From the NCBI RefSeq assembly GCF_036898465.1, contig NZ_JARUMJ010000001.1, positions 868,001 to 932,000 on the forward strand: a stretch of DNA of 64,000 bases, written 5' to 3'. This stretch comes from Streptomyces sp. B21-105. GTDB taxonomy: Bacteria; Actinomycetota; Actinomycetes; Streptomycetales; Streptomycetaceae. A program made the translations under genes and the position numbers. The notes below the pieces were generated by a model. It saw only the letters and a program-made list of their open reading frames with translations. It searched no databases and was not told where the DNA came from. Below, one piece after another: positions 17,646 to 25,665 of this stretch; positions within the stretch are counted from its first letter, which is position 1, and each line of letters begins with the position of its first letter.

Positions 17646-18116
17646 GTGACCAGCGCCGACGGATGGGGAGACGATGTGTACCAGCCCGACTCCGCCGACA
17701 TCCAGGACGACGCGGGGCTGCTCGACGCGGAAGACACCCTGGAGGACGACGGTGTCGACGACCCGCTCGACCGCGGCTGGTCCCCTCCGGACCGCCCCTG
17801 GGCCGTGGAGCGCGCCGGGGTGACCGCCGCGGAGCGCCGCCGGGGGGAAACCCTGGACCAGCGGCTCGCGGAGGAGCGCCCCGACCTCGGCGTGCCGGAC
17901 GGAGACGGTTTGGGCGACTGCGACGGCACCGACGGGGAACTCCTCGACAACGAGGTCGGAGCCGCACGCTCCGGCCGGCTCGTGGCACCGGACGAAGGAG
18001 CACACGAGGACGAGGAGAGCGCGCTGGTCGCCACGGACGTGGGCATCGACGGGGCGGCCGCTTCGGCGGAGGAGGCCGCCATGCACATCGTCGACGAGGA
18101 CGCCCTGTCCGGTTGA
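17646..18116 (+). CDS. DUF5709 family acidic protein
   Basis: 156 residues starting at GTG 17646 behind a good GGAGG. It is highly acidic, opens with DGWGDDVYQPD and contains LDAEDTLEDDGVDDPLDRG, RPWAVERAGVTAAERRRGET and a late EEAAMHIVDED. This pattern is shared by DUF5709 proteins, which are widespread in Streptomyces. No membrane segment or catalytic motif is seen, and disorder is likely. Function unknown. The L31 gene follows 99 nt downstream on the same strand. Confidence 0.8.
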   Translation: MTSADGWGDDVYQPDSADIQDDAGLLDAEDTLEDDGVDDPLDRGWSPPDRPWAVERAGVTAAERRRGETLDQRLAEERPDLGVPDGDGLGDCDGTDGELLDNEVGAARSGRLVAPDEGAHEDEESALVATDVGIDGAAASAEEAAMHIVDEDALSG

Positions 18117-18215
18117 CCCCCGCCTGCCGGCCCACCCGTCGGCCCTCCCGTCACCGGCCGTTCCCGGCCGGTCGCCGCCACCTCCACCGCCATCGCGACC
18201 GCACGAGGAGCATTC

Positions 18216-18473
18216 ATGCAGCAGGACCAGCAGCCCGACTACCACCCGGTCGTCTTCCGCGACCGCACCGCCGGGTACGCCTTCCTGACCCGGTCCACGG
18301 CGACCAGCGAACAGACGATCGAATGGGACGACGGCGAGACCTACCCGGTGGTGGACGTGGAGATCTCCTCGGAGAGCCACCCCTTCTACACCGGCAAGTC
18401 GCGCACCGTGGACACCGAGGGGCGTGTCGCCCGATTCGAGCGCCGCTACGGCGACGGCGGAGCGATGACCTGA
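18216..18473 (+). CDS. rpmE2: Ribosomal protein bL31, zinc-independent type B
   Basis: 85 residues, ATG 18216 after GAGGAG. The sequence has the type B L31 signature: [19 protein letters not shown], the [20 protein letters not shown] region and [11 protein letters not shown]. The CxxC zinc ligands of type A L31 are absent. It replaces zinc-containing L31 on the large subunit when zinc is scarce, and in Streptomyces this gene belongs to the Zur regulon (established knowledge). No AT-rich Zur-like palindrome is visible in the 99 nt upstream, so control may act from a more distant promoter. Confidence 0.95.
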   Translation: MQQDQQPDYHPVVFRDRTAGYAFLTRSTATSEQTIEWDDGETYPVVDVEISSESHPFYTGKSRTVDTEGRVARFERRYGDGGAMT

Positions 18474-18538
18474 GCGGACACGGCCGCCGCCGGGAGCATG
18501 ACAGGCGCCGCGGCCGGCCGTCCCGGTCGCGCTCCGGG

Positions 18539-19333
18539 TCAGATGTAGTTGAGGGCGGCTGCCCCGCCCACTCCCCCGAGCACCATGAACACGGGCATCA
18601 GCACCTTCAGCTCGATCCAGCTGCCCGCCCGGAACCGCATCGCCTTGGGCGGGCCGATCGGATACCAGCGCTTGCGCCCGATCGGGATGGGCCACAGCAC
18701 CGGACAGCCCGAGACGGTCAAGGCGTCCCCGATGTCGTGGACCAGGGCGCCGAGCACGATGGGCAGCCCCAGCCACAGGTACTCCTGGCCGGGCTGGGTG
18801 AACAGCCAGTCCGAGCCGTTTCCTGGCTTGTCCAGAACACCGGCCAGGATCCACGCGCTGGTCGCGGCGAGCAGCCACACCAGGACGTCGCTGCTGGAGC
18901 CCCGGGCGGCCCGCCACAGCAGGCCCTCGATCGCCAGCACCATGTGCACGAAGAGGAGCCCCAGCACCGCCCAGCGGCCACCGGCGATCGCCAGCGCCGA
19001 GGCGCCCGCGCCGATCATGACCGCCCACAGCCAGGTGTGCGTGAGAGTGCGGTGCCCGCCGGAGCGGCGCGGGTCGCCCTGCTTCCTCGTGGACTTGTAG
19101 ACGGCGTAGGAGAGCTTGTCGACGATCTCGCACAGCCAGCGCGAGACGGGGCCGAAGGATCGGGAGATGGTGGCGGCCTTGTGGTCGAGATCCGGCGCGA
19201 GCGCGGCGCCGGCACAGATCAGCGCACCGGCGAGCAGGACCGGCCAGGGCATGGTGTGTCCTGCGGCGGCCGCGGCCGCACCGACGCCGAGCCAGGCGGC
19301 GGCGCCCGACAGTGAGTGTGCTGGTCCCATCAT
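18539..19333 (-). CDS. DUF457/YdjM-type membrane-bound metal-dependent hydrolase
   Basis: 264 residues with 5-6 hydrophobic segments and the conserved family His/Asp motifs: AHSLSG at the N-terminus, PDLDH (about 47-51), HRTLTHT (about 93-99) and HDIGDALT near residue 200, followed by GCPVLWP. These residues form the presumed metal site. Members are annotated as membrane-bound metal-dependent hydrolases with unknown substrates, related to LexA-regulated YdjM. It converges with rpmE2 and is divergent from the helicase gene. Confidence 0.82.
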   Translation of the reverse strand: MMGPAHSLSGAAAWLGVGAAAAAAGHTMPWPVLLAGALICAGAALAPDLDHKAATISRSFGPVSRWLCEIVDKLSYAVYKSTRKQGDPRRSGGHRTLTHTWLWAVMIGAGASALAIAGGRWAVLGLLFVHMVLAIEGLLWRAARGSSSDVLVWLLAATSAWILAGVLDKPGNGSDWLFTQPGQEYLWLGLPIVLGALVHDIGDALTVSGCPVLWPIPIGRKRWYPIGPPKAMRFRAGSWIELKVLMPVFMVLGGVGGAAALNYI

Positions 19334-19478
19334 GGCCCTTGCCCGCCCTATCCCTCATGTACCGCTGTCCAGTTGACCGGGTGCGATGACGCTCCGTCGG
19401 CGACACAGCGTAGCTGCCGTGATCTTCGGGTCGGCATCCGATTCCCCTCTGCGGACCGGGGGCAGGCAAGATGGGGTC

Positions 19479-21992
19479 GTGACCCTCATCGATCAGCTGC
19501 CGCCGACCGCAGATCCCGACGCCCTGTACGAAGCCTTCGAGTCCTGGGCGCAGGAGCGCGGTCTGACGCTCTACCCCCATCAGGAGGAGGCGCTGATCGA
19601 GGTGGTCTCCGGGGCGAACGTGATCGTTTCGACGCCCACCGGCTCCGGCAAGAGCATGATCGCCGCTGCCGCGCACTTCGCGGCCCTCGCCCGCGACGAG
19701 GTCACCTTCTACACGGCTCCGATCAAGGCGCTGGTGTCGGAGAAGTTCTTCGAGCTGTGCAAGATCTTCGGCACCGAGAACGTCGGCATGCTGACCGGCG
19801 ACGCGTCCGTGAACTCCGACGCGCCGGTCATCTGCTGCACCGCCGAGGTGCTCGCCTCGATCGCGCTGCGCGACGGCAAGCAGGCCGACGTCGGCCAGGT
19901 CGTCATGGACGAGTTCCACTTCTACGCCGAGGGCGACCGCGGCTGGGCCTGGCAGATCCCCGTCCTGGAGCTGCCGCAGGCGCAGTTCGTGCTCATGTCG
20001 GCGACCCTGGGCGACGTGTCCTTCTTCGAGAAGGACCTGACCCGGCGCACCGGCCGCCCCACGGCGGTGGTCCGCTCGGCGACCCGGCCCGTGCCGCTGT
20101 CCTACGAGTACCGGTACACCCCGATGACGGAGACCCTCACCGATCTGCTGGACACCCGGCAGGCGCCCGTCTACATCGTGCACTTCACCCAGGCGCAGGC
20201 GGTGGAACGGGCGCAGGCGCTGATGAGCATCAACATGTGCTCGCGTGAGGAGAAGGAACGGATCGCCGACCTGATCGGCAACTTCCGCTTCAGCACCAAG
20301 TTCGGCCAGAACCTCTCGCGTTACGTGCGGCACGGCATCGGCGTCCACCACGCCGGCATGCTGCCGAAGTACCGGCGGCTGGTGGAGAAGCTCGCCCAGG
20401 CCGGTCTGCTGAAGGTCATCTGCGGCACGGACACGCTCGGCGTCGGCGTCAACGTGCCCATCCGGACAGTGCTGTTCACCGCACTCACCAAATACGACGG
20501 CAACCGGGTGCGCACACTGCGGGCCCGTGAGTTCCACCAGATCGCGGGCCGGGCCGGCCGGGCCGGTTTCGACACGGCGGGCCTGGTGGTCGCGCAGGCG
20601 CCCGAGCACGTCATCGAGAACGAGAAGGCCCTCAGCAAGGCGGGCGACGACCCGAAGAAGCGTCGCAAGGTGGTGCGCAAGAAGGCGCCGGAAGGATTCG
20701 TGGGCTGGACGGAGAGCACCTTCGACAAGCTCATCGAGTCCGATCCGGAGCCGCTGACGTCCCGTTTCCGGGTCACCCACACGATGCTGCTGTCCGTGAT
20801 CGCCCGCCCCGGAGACGCCTTCGCGGCGATGCGGCACCTGCTGGAGGACAACCACGAGCCGCGCAAGCAGCAACTGCGGCACATCCGGCGCGCCATCGCG
20901 ATCTACCGGTCGTTGCTGGACGGCGGCGTCGTGGAGAAGCTCGACGAGCCGGACGCCTCCGGCCGTGTCGTCCGCCTCACCGTGGATCTGCAGCAGGACT
21001 TCGCGCTGAACCAGCCGCTGTCCACGTTCGCGCTGGCCGCGTTCGAACTGCTGGACCCCGAGTCGCCCTCCTACGCCCTCGACATGGTCTCCGTCGTGGA
21101 GTCCACGCTGGACGACCCGCGCCAGATCCTGGCCGCCCAGCAGAACAAGGCGCGCGGCGAGGCGGTGGCCGCGATGAAGGCGGACGGCGTCGAGTACGAG
21201 GAGCGCATGGAACGTCTCCAGGACGTGTCGTACCCGAAGCCGCTGGAGGAGCTGCTCTTCCACGCGTACGACACCTACCGCAAGAGCCACCCGTGGGTGG
21301 GCGACCATCCGCTGTCGCCGAAGTCCGTCATCCGCGACATGTACGAGCGTGCGATGTCGTTCACCGAGCTGGTCTCCCACTACGAGCTGGCCCGCACCGA
21401 GGGCATCGTGCTGCGGTACCTGGCCGGCGCCTACAAGGCGCTCGACCACACCGTCCCGGACGATCTGAAGTCCGAGGACCTGCAGGACCTGATCGCGTGG
21501 CTGGGCGAGATGGTGCGCCAGGTGGACTCGAGCCTGCTGGACGAGTGGGAGCAGCTCGCCAACCCGGAGGAGATGACCGCCGAGGAGGCCCAGGAGAAGG
21601 CCGACGAGGTCAAGCCGGTCACGGCGAACGCGCGTGCCTTCCGTGTCCTGGTCCGCAACGCGATGTTCCGCCGTGTCGAGCTCGCCGCACTCGATCACGT
21701 CGCCGAACTCGGCGAGCTGGACGCGGACGCCGGTTGGGACGCCGACGCCTGGGGCGAGGCGATGGACAAGTACTGGGACGAGTACGACGACCTCGGCACC
21801 GGCCCCGACGCGCGGGGCCCGAAGCTGCTCGTCATCCAGGAGGAGCCGCAGAACGCGCTGTGGCGCGTCCGTCAGATCTTCGACGACCCGAACGACGACC
21901 ACGACTGGGGCATCAGCGCGGAGGTCGACCTCACGGCGTCCGACGCCGAGGGCCGCGCGGTCGTCCGCGTCACGTCCGTCGGCCAGTTGTGA
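19479..21992 (+). CDS. DExH-box helicase with C-terminal DUF3516 (Ski2/Mtr4-like)
   Basis: 837 residues from GTG 19479. The core has motif I PTGSGKS (about 50-56), motif II DEFH (within VMDEFHFYAEG, about 144), SATLGD, HHAGMLPKYR, GTDTLGVGVNVPIRTVLF and motif VI QIAGRAGRAGFD. The remaining ~400 residues match the actinobacterial DUF3516 extension. The DExH motif and the HHAGM element are those of the Ski2-like superfamily, so RNA unwinding or turnover is likely. Substrate unknown. The thioesterase gene follows 82 nt downstream on the same strand and may be co-transcribed. Confidence 0.9.
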   Translation: MTLIDQLPPTADPDALYEAFESWAQERGLTLYPHQEEALIEVVSGANVIVSTPTGSGKSMIAAAAHFAALARDEVTFYTAPIKALVSEKFFELCKIFGTENVGMLTGDASVNSDAPVICCTAEVLASIALRDGKQADVGQVVMDEFHFYAEGDRGWAWQIPVLELPQAQFVLMSATLGDVSFFEKDLTRRTGRPTAVVRSATRPVPLSYEYRYTPMTETLTDLLDTRQAPVYIVHFTQAQAVERAQALMSINMCSREEKERIADLIGNFRFSTKFGQNLSRYVRHGIGVHHAGMLPKYRRLVEKLAQAGLLKVICGTDTLGVGVNVPIRTVLFTALTKYDGNRVRTLRAREFHQIAGRAGRAGFDTAGLVVAQAPEHVIENEKALSKAGDDPKKRRKVVRKKAPEGFVGWTESTFDKLIESDPEPLTSRFRVTHTMLLSVIARPGDAFAAMRHLLEDNHEPRKQQLRHIRRAIAIYRSLLDGGVVEKLDEPDASGRVVRLTVDLQQDFALNQPLSTFALAAFELLDPESPSYALDMVSVVESTLDDPRQILAAQQNKARGEAVAAMKADGVEYEERMERLQDVSYPKPLEELLFHAYDTYRKSHPWVGDHPLSPKSVIRDMYERAMSFTELVSHYELARTEGIVLRYLAGAYKALDHTVPDDLKSEDLQDLIAWLGEMVRQVDSSLLDEWEQLANPEEMTAEEAQEKADEVKPVTANARAFRVLVRNAMFRRVELAALDHVAELGELDADAGWDADAWGEAMDKYWDEYDDLGTGPDARGPKLLVIQEEPQNALWRVRQIFDDPNDDHDWGISAEVDLTASDAEGRAVVRVTSVGQL

Positions 21993-22074
21993 GCACAGCG
22001 GCGACCACGGCCGCGGCAACAACCGGACCAGGTACAGCACAGGGCACAGCAGAGGGCACAGGAGAAGCGCACCG

Positions 22075-22941
22075 ATGACGAATCCGGCCGAGAGACTCGT
22101 CGACCTGCTCGACCTGGAGCAGATCGAGGTCAACATCTTCCGGGGCCGCAGCCCGCACGAGTCCCTGCAGCGGGTCTTCGGCGGCCAGGTGGCCGGCCAG
22201 GTGCTGGTCGCGGCCGGCCGGACCACCGAGGGCGACCGGCCCGTGCACTCGCTGCACGCGTACTTCCTGCGCCCGGGCCGACCGGGCGTCCCCATCGTGT
22301 ACCAGGTGGAACGGGTGCGTGACGGCCGGTCGTTCACGACCCGCCGGGTCACCGCCGTGCAGCAAGGGCGGACGATCTTCAATCTCACCGCCTCCTTTCA
22401 TCAGCCTGAGGAAGGTCCTTTCGAGCACCAGCTGCCGCCGGCCCGTGAGGTGCCGGACCCGGAGACCCTGCCGACCGTCACGGACGAGATCCGGGCGCAT
22501 CTGGGGTCACTGCCGGAGCAGTTGGAGCGGATGGCGCGCCGTCAGCCCTTCGACATCCGGTACGCGGACCGGCTGCGCTGGACCGCCGAGGACGTGAAGG
22601 ATGCCGAGCCGCGCAGCGCGGTGTGGATGCGTGCCGTCGGGCCGCTCGGCGACGACCCGCTCGTCCACACCTGCGCGCTCACCTACGCCAGCGACATGAC
22701 GCTTCTGGACGCGGTCCGCCTCCCGGTGGAGCCGCTGTGGGGGCCGCGGAACTTCGACATGGCGTCGCTGGACCACGCGATGTGGTTCCATCGGCCGTTC
22801 CGCGCGGACGAGTGGTTCCTGTACGACCAGGAGTCGCCGATCGCCACGGGCGGGCGCGGCCTGGCCCGGGGCCGCATCTACGACCTGGATGGGCGGCTGT
22901 TGGTGTCCGTCGTCCAGGAGGGTCTCTTCCGCGCGCTGTAG
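22075..22941 (+). CDS. tesB: Acyl-CoA thioesterase II
   Basis: 288 residues, ATG 22075 with AGGAGA upstream. It has the double hot-dog fold of TesB: QRVFGGQVAGQVLVAA near residue 31, LHAYFLRPG, the DGRSFTTRRV strand, a central YASDMTLLDAVRL and the C-terminal SLDHAMWFHRPFRADEW plus GLARGRIYD..G.L. TesB hydrolyses medium- and long-chain acyl-CoA to free acid and CoA in the cytoplasm. The catalytic Asp/Thr/Gln network residues are in place. Confidence 0.95.
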   Translation: MTNPAERLVDLLDLEQIEVNIFRGRSPHESLQRVFGGQVAGQVLVAAGRTTEGDRPVHSLHAYFLRPGRPGVPIVYQVERVRDGRSFTTRRVTAVQQGRTIFNLTASFHQPEEGPFEHQLPPAREVPDPETLPTVTDEIRAHLGSLPEQLERMARRQPFDIRYADRLRWTAEDVKDAEPRSAVWMRAVGPLGDDPLVHTCALTYASDMTLLDAVRLPVEPLWGPRNFDMASLDHAMWFHRPFRADEWFLYDQESPIATGGRGLARGRIYDLDGRLLVSVVQEGLFRAL

Positions 22942-22949
22942 GCCGTGCG

Positions 22950-23873
22950 TCAGCCGCTGCGTCGGCGCAGCCAGCCGAACAGGGCGCGGGTCGACGGGTT
23001 CGGCTCGTCCGACTCGTCCAGCACCTGCGGCGCGTCCAGCTCGTCCTGGAGTTCGCATCGCGGTGAGGGGCGCTGCCGGGCGGGTTTCGGGAAGGGGCGC
23101 GGCGCGGGCTGCCCGGCCCGTGCCTCGGCCAGGGTGTTCGCCAGGTCGGAGCTCAGCCAGTCGATCTCGTCGTGGTCCTGCGCGGTAATGATCCTCTCGA
23201 TGAGCTGAGCGGCGGGGGAACCTGGGGCCCCGTACGCCGGCGGCCCCGGCCGGAACCTGTTCAGGTGGGAGCGCTCGTAGGGGTCGCCGACGATCTCCGC
23301 GACGAGCGACGGGTCGAGGAAGGCCGCCAGCACGCCGGCACGCTGCCAGGGGTCGTCCGTCTGCCGCAGCAGGAAGCCCATGTGGCGTCCCCGCCAGTTA
23401 CGCGACCTCAGGTCGACCCCTGCGGCCAGCTGGCTGCGCAACACCTCGGGCGTCCGCCCCGTGAGCAGGAACGCATTCGTCCGGTCGGCCGCGAACTGGC
23501 GAAGTTCTTCGGCGAGATACAGCCATACGACTGCCCTGTACCGGTTGAGGTAGAACTTGACGGGCACCACCATTCCCACCCGTGCAAGACGGGTGAAGCG
23601 GGTGGGCGGCACCTCCAGGATCGCGGCGCCCTCGCCGGTGCCCACGGCGTGCACCCGTCGGCGCATCGTCTCGGGAAATCCCGGTTCCGCGCGCAGGCGG
23701 TCGATCTCCGCGTGGGCCACCCGACGGCCTCCTCCCCCTTCGTCGGGTGTCGTCCTGATGCGACCGAGATGCACGCCGAGATCGAACTCGCTGCGTTTCA
23801 GGCTCAGTTCGCGCGCCGCCCGACCGGGCGCGAAGGATGCGGGGTGCAGGCGTGTGGCGGTGTTCTTGGACAT
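22950..23873 (-). CDS. Conserved Streptomyces protein (DUF6397-like), possible DNA-binding
   Basis: 307 residues from ATG 23873 (GGGGAG at good spacing). The N-terminal half seems to contain two similar helix-turn-helix-like units, RAARELSLKRSEFDLGVHLG (about 17) and AAILEVPPTRFTRLARVGMV (about 80). A conserved middle follows (AFLLTGRTPEVLRSQLAAGV), then a Pro/Arg-rich tail. I recognise it as a Streptomyces-restricted hypothetical, probably DUF6397, with no known function. It lies 140 nt downstream of cvnD on the same strand, so it may belong to the conservon operon. It converges with tesB with an 8-nt gap. Confidence 0.65.
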   Translation of the reverse strand: MSKNTATRLHPASFAPGRAARELSLKRSEFDLGVHLGRIRTTPDEGGGGRRVAHAEIDRLRAEPGFPETMRRRVHAVGTGEGAAILEVPPTRFTRLARVGMVVPVKFYLNRYRAVVWLYLAEELRQFAADRTNAFLLTGRTPEVLRSQLAAGVDLRSRNWRGRHMGFLLRQTDDPWQRAGVLAAFLDPSLVAEIVGDPYERSHLNRFRPGPPAYGAPGSPAAQLIERIITAQDHDEIDWLSSDLANTLAEARAGQPAPRPFPKPARQRPSPRCELQDELDAPQVLDESDEPNPSTRALFGWLRRRSG

Positions 23874-24013
23874 GGTCGATCTCCCCGTGGAGCGAGCCAG
23901 TGGAGTGAAGCAGGACCGCATCGTCCGCGGTGGCCTCGGAAAAAACCGTACCCGCGGTCGCCGATTTCGTGGCGGCCTGTGGATAACTCCGAAAGGGAGG
24001 GTGAAAGCGCAGG

Positions 24014-24619
24014 TCAGCCGACTGAGTCGAGCAGCCGGGCGGTGTGCATCCGCCCCGCGTACTCGACCAGCCGGATCAGCACCTCCTTCCCCGAGTTTCG
24101 GTCGCGGGCGTCGCACAGCACGACCGGGGTGCCGGCGTCGAGGTCGAGGGCGCGCGACACGTCCCGGGCGCCGTACGTCCGCGTGCCCGTGAAGCAGTTG
24201 ACGGCCACCACGAACGGAATGTTCCGGTGCTCGAAGTAGTCGACCGCGGGAAAGCAGTCCTCGAGCCGTCGAGTGTCGGCCAGAACCACCGCACCCAGCG
24301 CTCCCTGGGACAGCTCGTCCCACAGGAACCAGAAGCGGTCCTGCCCCGGAGTACCGAACAGGTAGAGGGAGAGACCGGAACGGATGGTGATGCGGCCGAA
24401 GTCCATGGCGACGGTGGTCGTGACCTTCTGGTCCACGCCGTCGGTGTCGTCCACCGACTGCCCGGCCTGACTGAGCAGTTCCTCGGTGCGCAGCGGTTTG
24501 ATCTCGCTGACCGCGCCCACCATGGTGGTCTTGCCCACGCCGAACCCGCCGGCGACCAGAATCTTCAACGCCATGGGGGCCGACTCGCCGTCGGCGGCGT
24601 CTGAGTGCTCGGAGACCAT
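24014..24619 (-). CDS. cvnD: Conservon GTP-binding protein CvnD (first conservon)
   Basis: 201 residues. It has a P-loop GGFGVGKTT (about 25-33), switch-region residues TVAMDFG, G3-like LFGTPGQ and VAVNCFTG in place of the NKxD motif, as usual in this ATP/GTP-binding family. Cvn GTPases work with the CvnA-C proteins in a membrane-associated complex resembling eukaryotic G-protein modules (established for S. coelicolor Cvn9). An unusual 181-nt G-rich gap separates it from cvnC; in most conservons these genes overlap or nearly touch. Confidence 0.92.
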   Translation of the reverse strand: MVSEHSDAADGESAPMALKILVAGGFGVGKTTMVGAVSEIKPLRTEELLSQAGQSVDDTDGVDQKVTTTVAMDFGRITIRSGLSLYLFGTPGQDRFWFLWDELSQGALGAVVLADTRRLEDCFPAVDYFEHRNIPFVVAVNCFTGTRTYGARDVSRALDLDAGTPVVLCDARDRNSGKEVLIRLVEYAGRMHTARLLDSVG

Positions 24620-24800
24620 GGATCACTTCTCTCGGGATCGGGTCGGGATGGGGACCGGGGTCGGGTTCGAGGGCCGGCTCGGGGGCGGGTTCGGGGGGCG
24701 GGTTCGGGGCGTCGGAAACGGTCGGCGCGGCACGGGGAGGCGCGGCACGAACGAGGCGTCGTGGGTTCCGTGCGTCTCCGAGTCGGTCGGAAAGGTCCGT
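24620..24800. repeat. G-rich degenerate repeats between cvnC and cvnD
   Basis: Within 24640-24715 the plus strand repeats CGGGTTCGGG-like units (e.g. GGCGGGTTCGGG) with many G-runs. The mRNA strand is C-rich. The gap sits inside an otherwise compact operon and holds no gene. Confidence 0.55.
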
Positions 24801-25211
24801 CTACAGGGCTCGCAGCCCCGCGATCACCTCACGCAGGATCCGTTCGTCGGGCAACTGCGCGGGCGGGACCGGACGGCTGACGGTGACGCAGCCCAGTTCC
24901 AGCAGATCGCCGAGGAGCACCCGGACCACACCCACCGGCAGGTCCGCGCCCGCCGCGAGTTCCGCGACGGACTGTGTCTCCTCGCGGCAGAGACCGAGGA
25001 GGGTGCGGTGCTCCGGTCCGATCGCCATGCCGTCCGTACCGGGCGCGCCCGGATCCAGGGTGACCAGGGCGATCAGGTCGAAGCGCACTCCCGTGGGGCC
25101 GGGTTTCGTGCGTCCGCCCGTCATGGCGTACGGGCGGACGAGTGGGCCGGCCTCGGTGTCGAACCATTGGCTGCCCGGTTCGTGCGGGGCGCCGATCATG
25201 TCCTCGGTCAT
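24801..25211 (-). CDS. cvnC: Conservon DUF742 protein CvnC (first conservon)
   Basis: 136 residues. DUF742 is recognised from GPLVRPYAMTGGRT near the N-terminus, the LCREETQSVAELAAGADLPV winged-helix-like region and the C-terminal LLGDLLELGCVTVSRP followed by LREVIAGLRAL. Family members form part of the multi-protein complex with the histidine kinase-like CvnA and the GTPase. There is a 16-nt gap to cvnB. Confidence 0.92.
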   Translation of the reverse strand: MTEDMIGAPHEPGSQWFDTEAGPLVRPYAMTGGRTKPGPTGVRFDLIALVTLDPGAPGTDGMAIGPEHRTLLGLCREETQSVAELAAGADLPVGVVRVLLGDLLELGCVTVSRPVPPAQLPDERILREVIAGLRAL

Positions 25212-25227
25212 CTGCGCGGCTCTCGCC

Positions 25228-25665
25228 TCATCCGGCGGCGGGCGGCCGCGCGGCGAGGCGCGGGGGCGTGTAGAGATGCTCGCCGACGCGCTTGACCAAC
25301 CGTGCCATCTCGTACGCCACCAAGCCGATGTCGGCGGTCACGGCGGTGAGCACGGCCAGGCAGGAGCCTTGGCCCGCGGCGGCCACGAAGAGGAAGCCGT
25401 CGTCCATCTCCACCATGGTCTGGCGTACCCCGCCGGCGCCGAAGTGGCGGCCCGCGCCCTTGGCGAGGCTGTGGAAGCCGGAGGCGACGGCGGCGAGGTG
25501 TTCGGCGTCCTCGCGTCTGAGGTCGCTGGAGGCGCCGACTGCGAGGCCGTCGTTGGACAGCACCACCGCGTGCCGTACCTCGCTCACACGCATCACCAAG
25601 TCGTCCAGCAGCCAGTCGAGTTCGCCGGACCGCTGGGCCGACCTCATGCTCGGTTCCTGGATCAT
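25228..25665 (-). CDS. cvnB: Conservon roadblock/LC7 protein CvnB (first conservon)
   Basis: 145 residues with the roadblock/LC7 fold. Visible signatures are LDWLLDDLVMRVSEVRHAVVLS, the GLAVGAS strand, DAEHLAAVASGFHSLAKG and VEMDDGFLFVAAAGQGSCLAVL. Roadblock proteins regulate partner GTPases, here CvnD. Its start overlaps the cvnA stop by 4 nt, suggesting translational coupling. Confidence 0.93.
   Translation of the reverse strand: MIQEPSMRSAQRSGELDWLLDDLVMRVSEVRHAVVLSNDGLAVGASSDLRREDAEHLAAVASGFHSLAKGAGRHFGAGGVRQTMVEMDDGFLFVAAAGQGSCLAVLTAVTADIGLVAYEMARLVKRVGEHLYTPPRLAARPPAAG

Noticed and set aside
14565..22388. A 2607-codon open frame on the minus strand
   Set aside because: It lies antisense to six well-supported genes and yields Arg/Gly/His-rich low-complexity sequence; it is a by-product of high third-position GC.
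24640..24720. CRISPR-like array
   Set aside because: The units are short, degenerate and without spacers of regular length; it is simple G-rich repetition.
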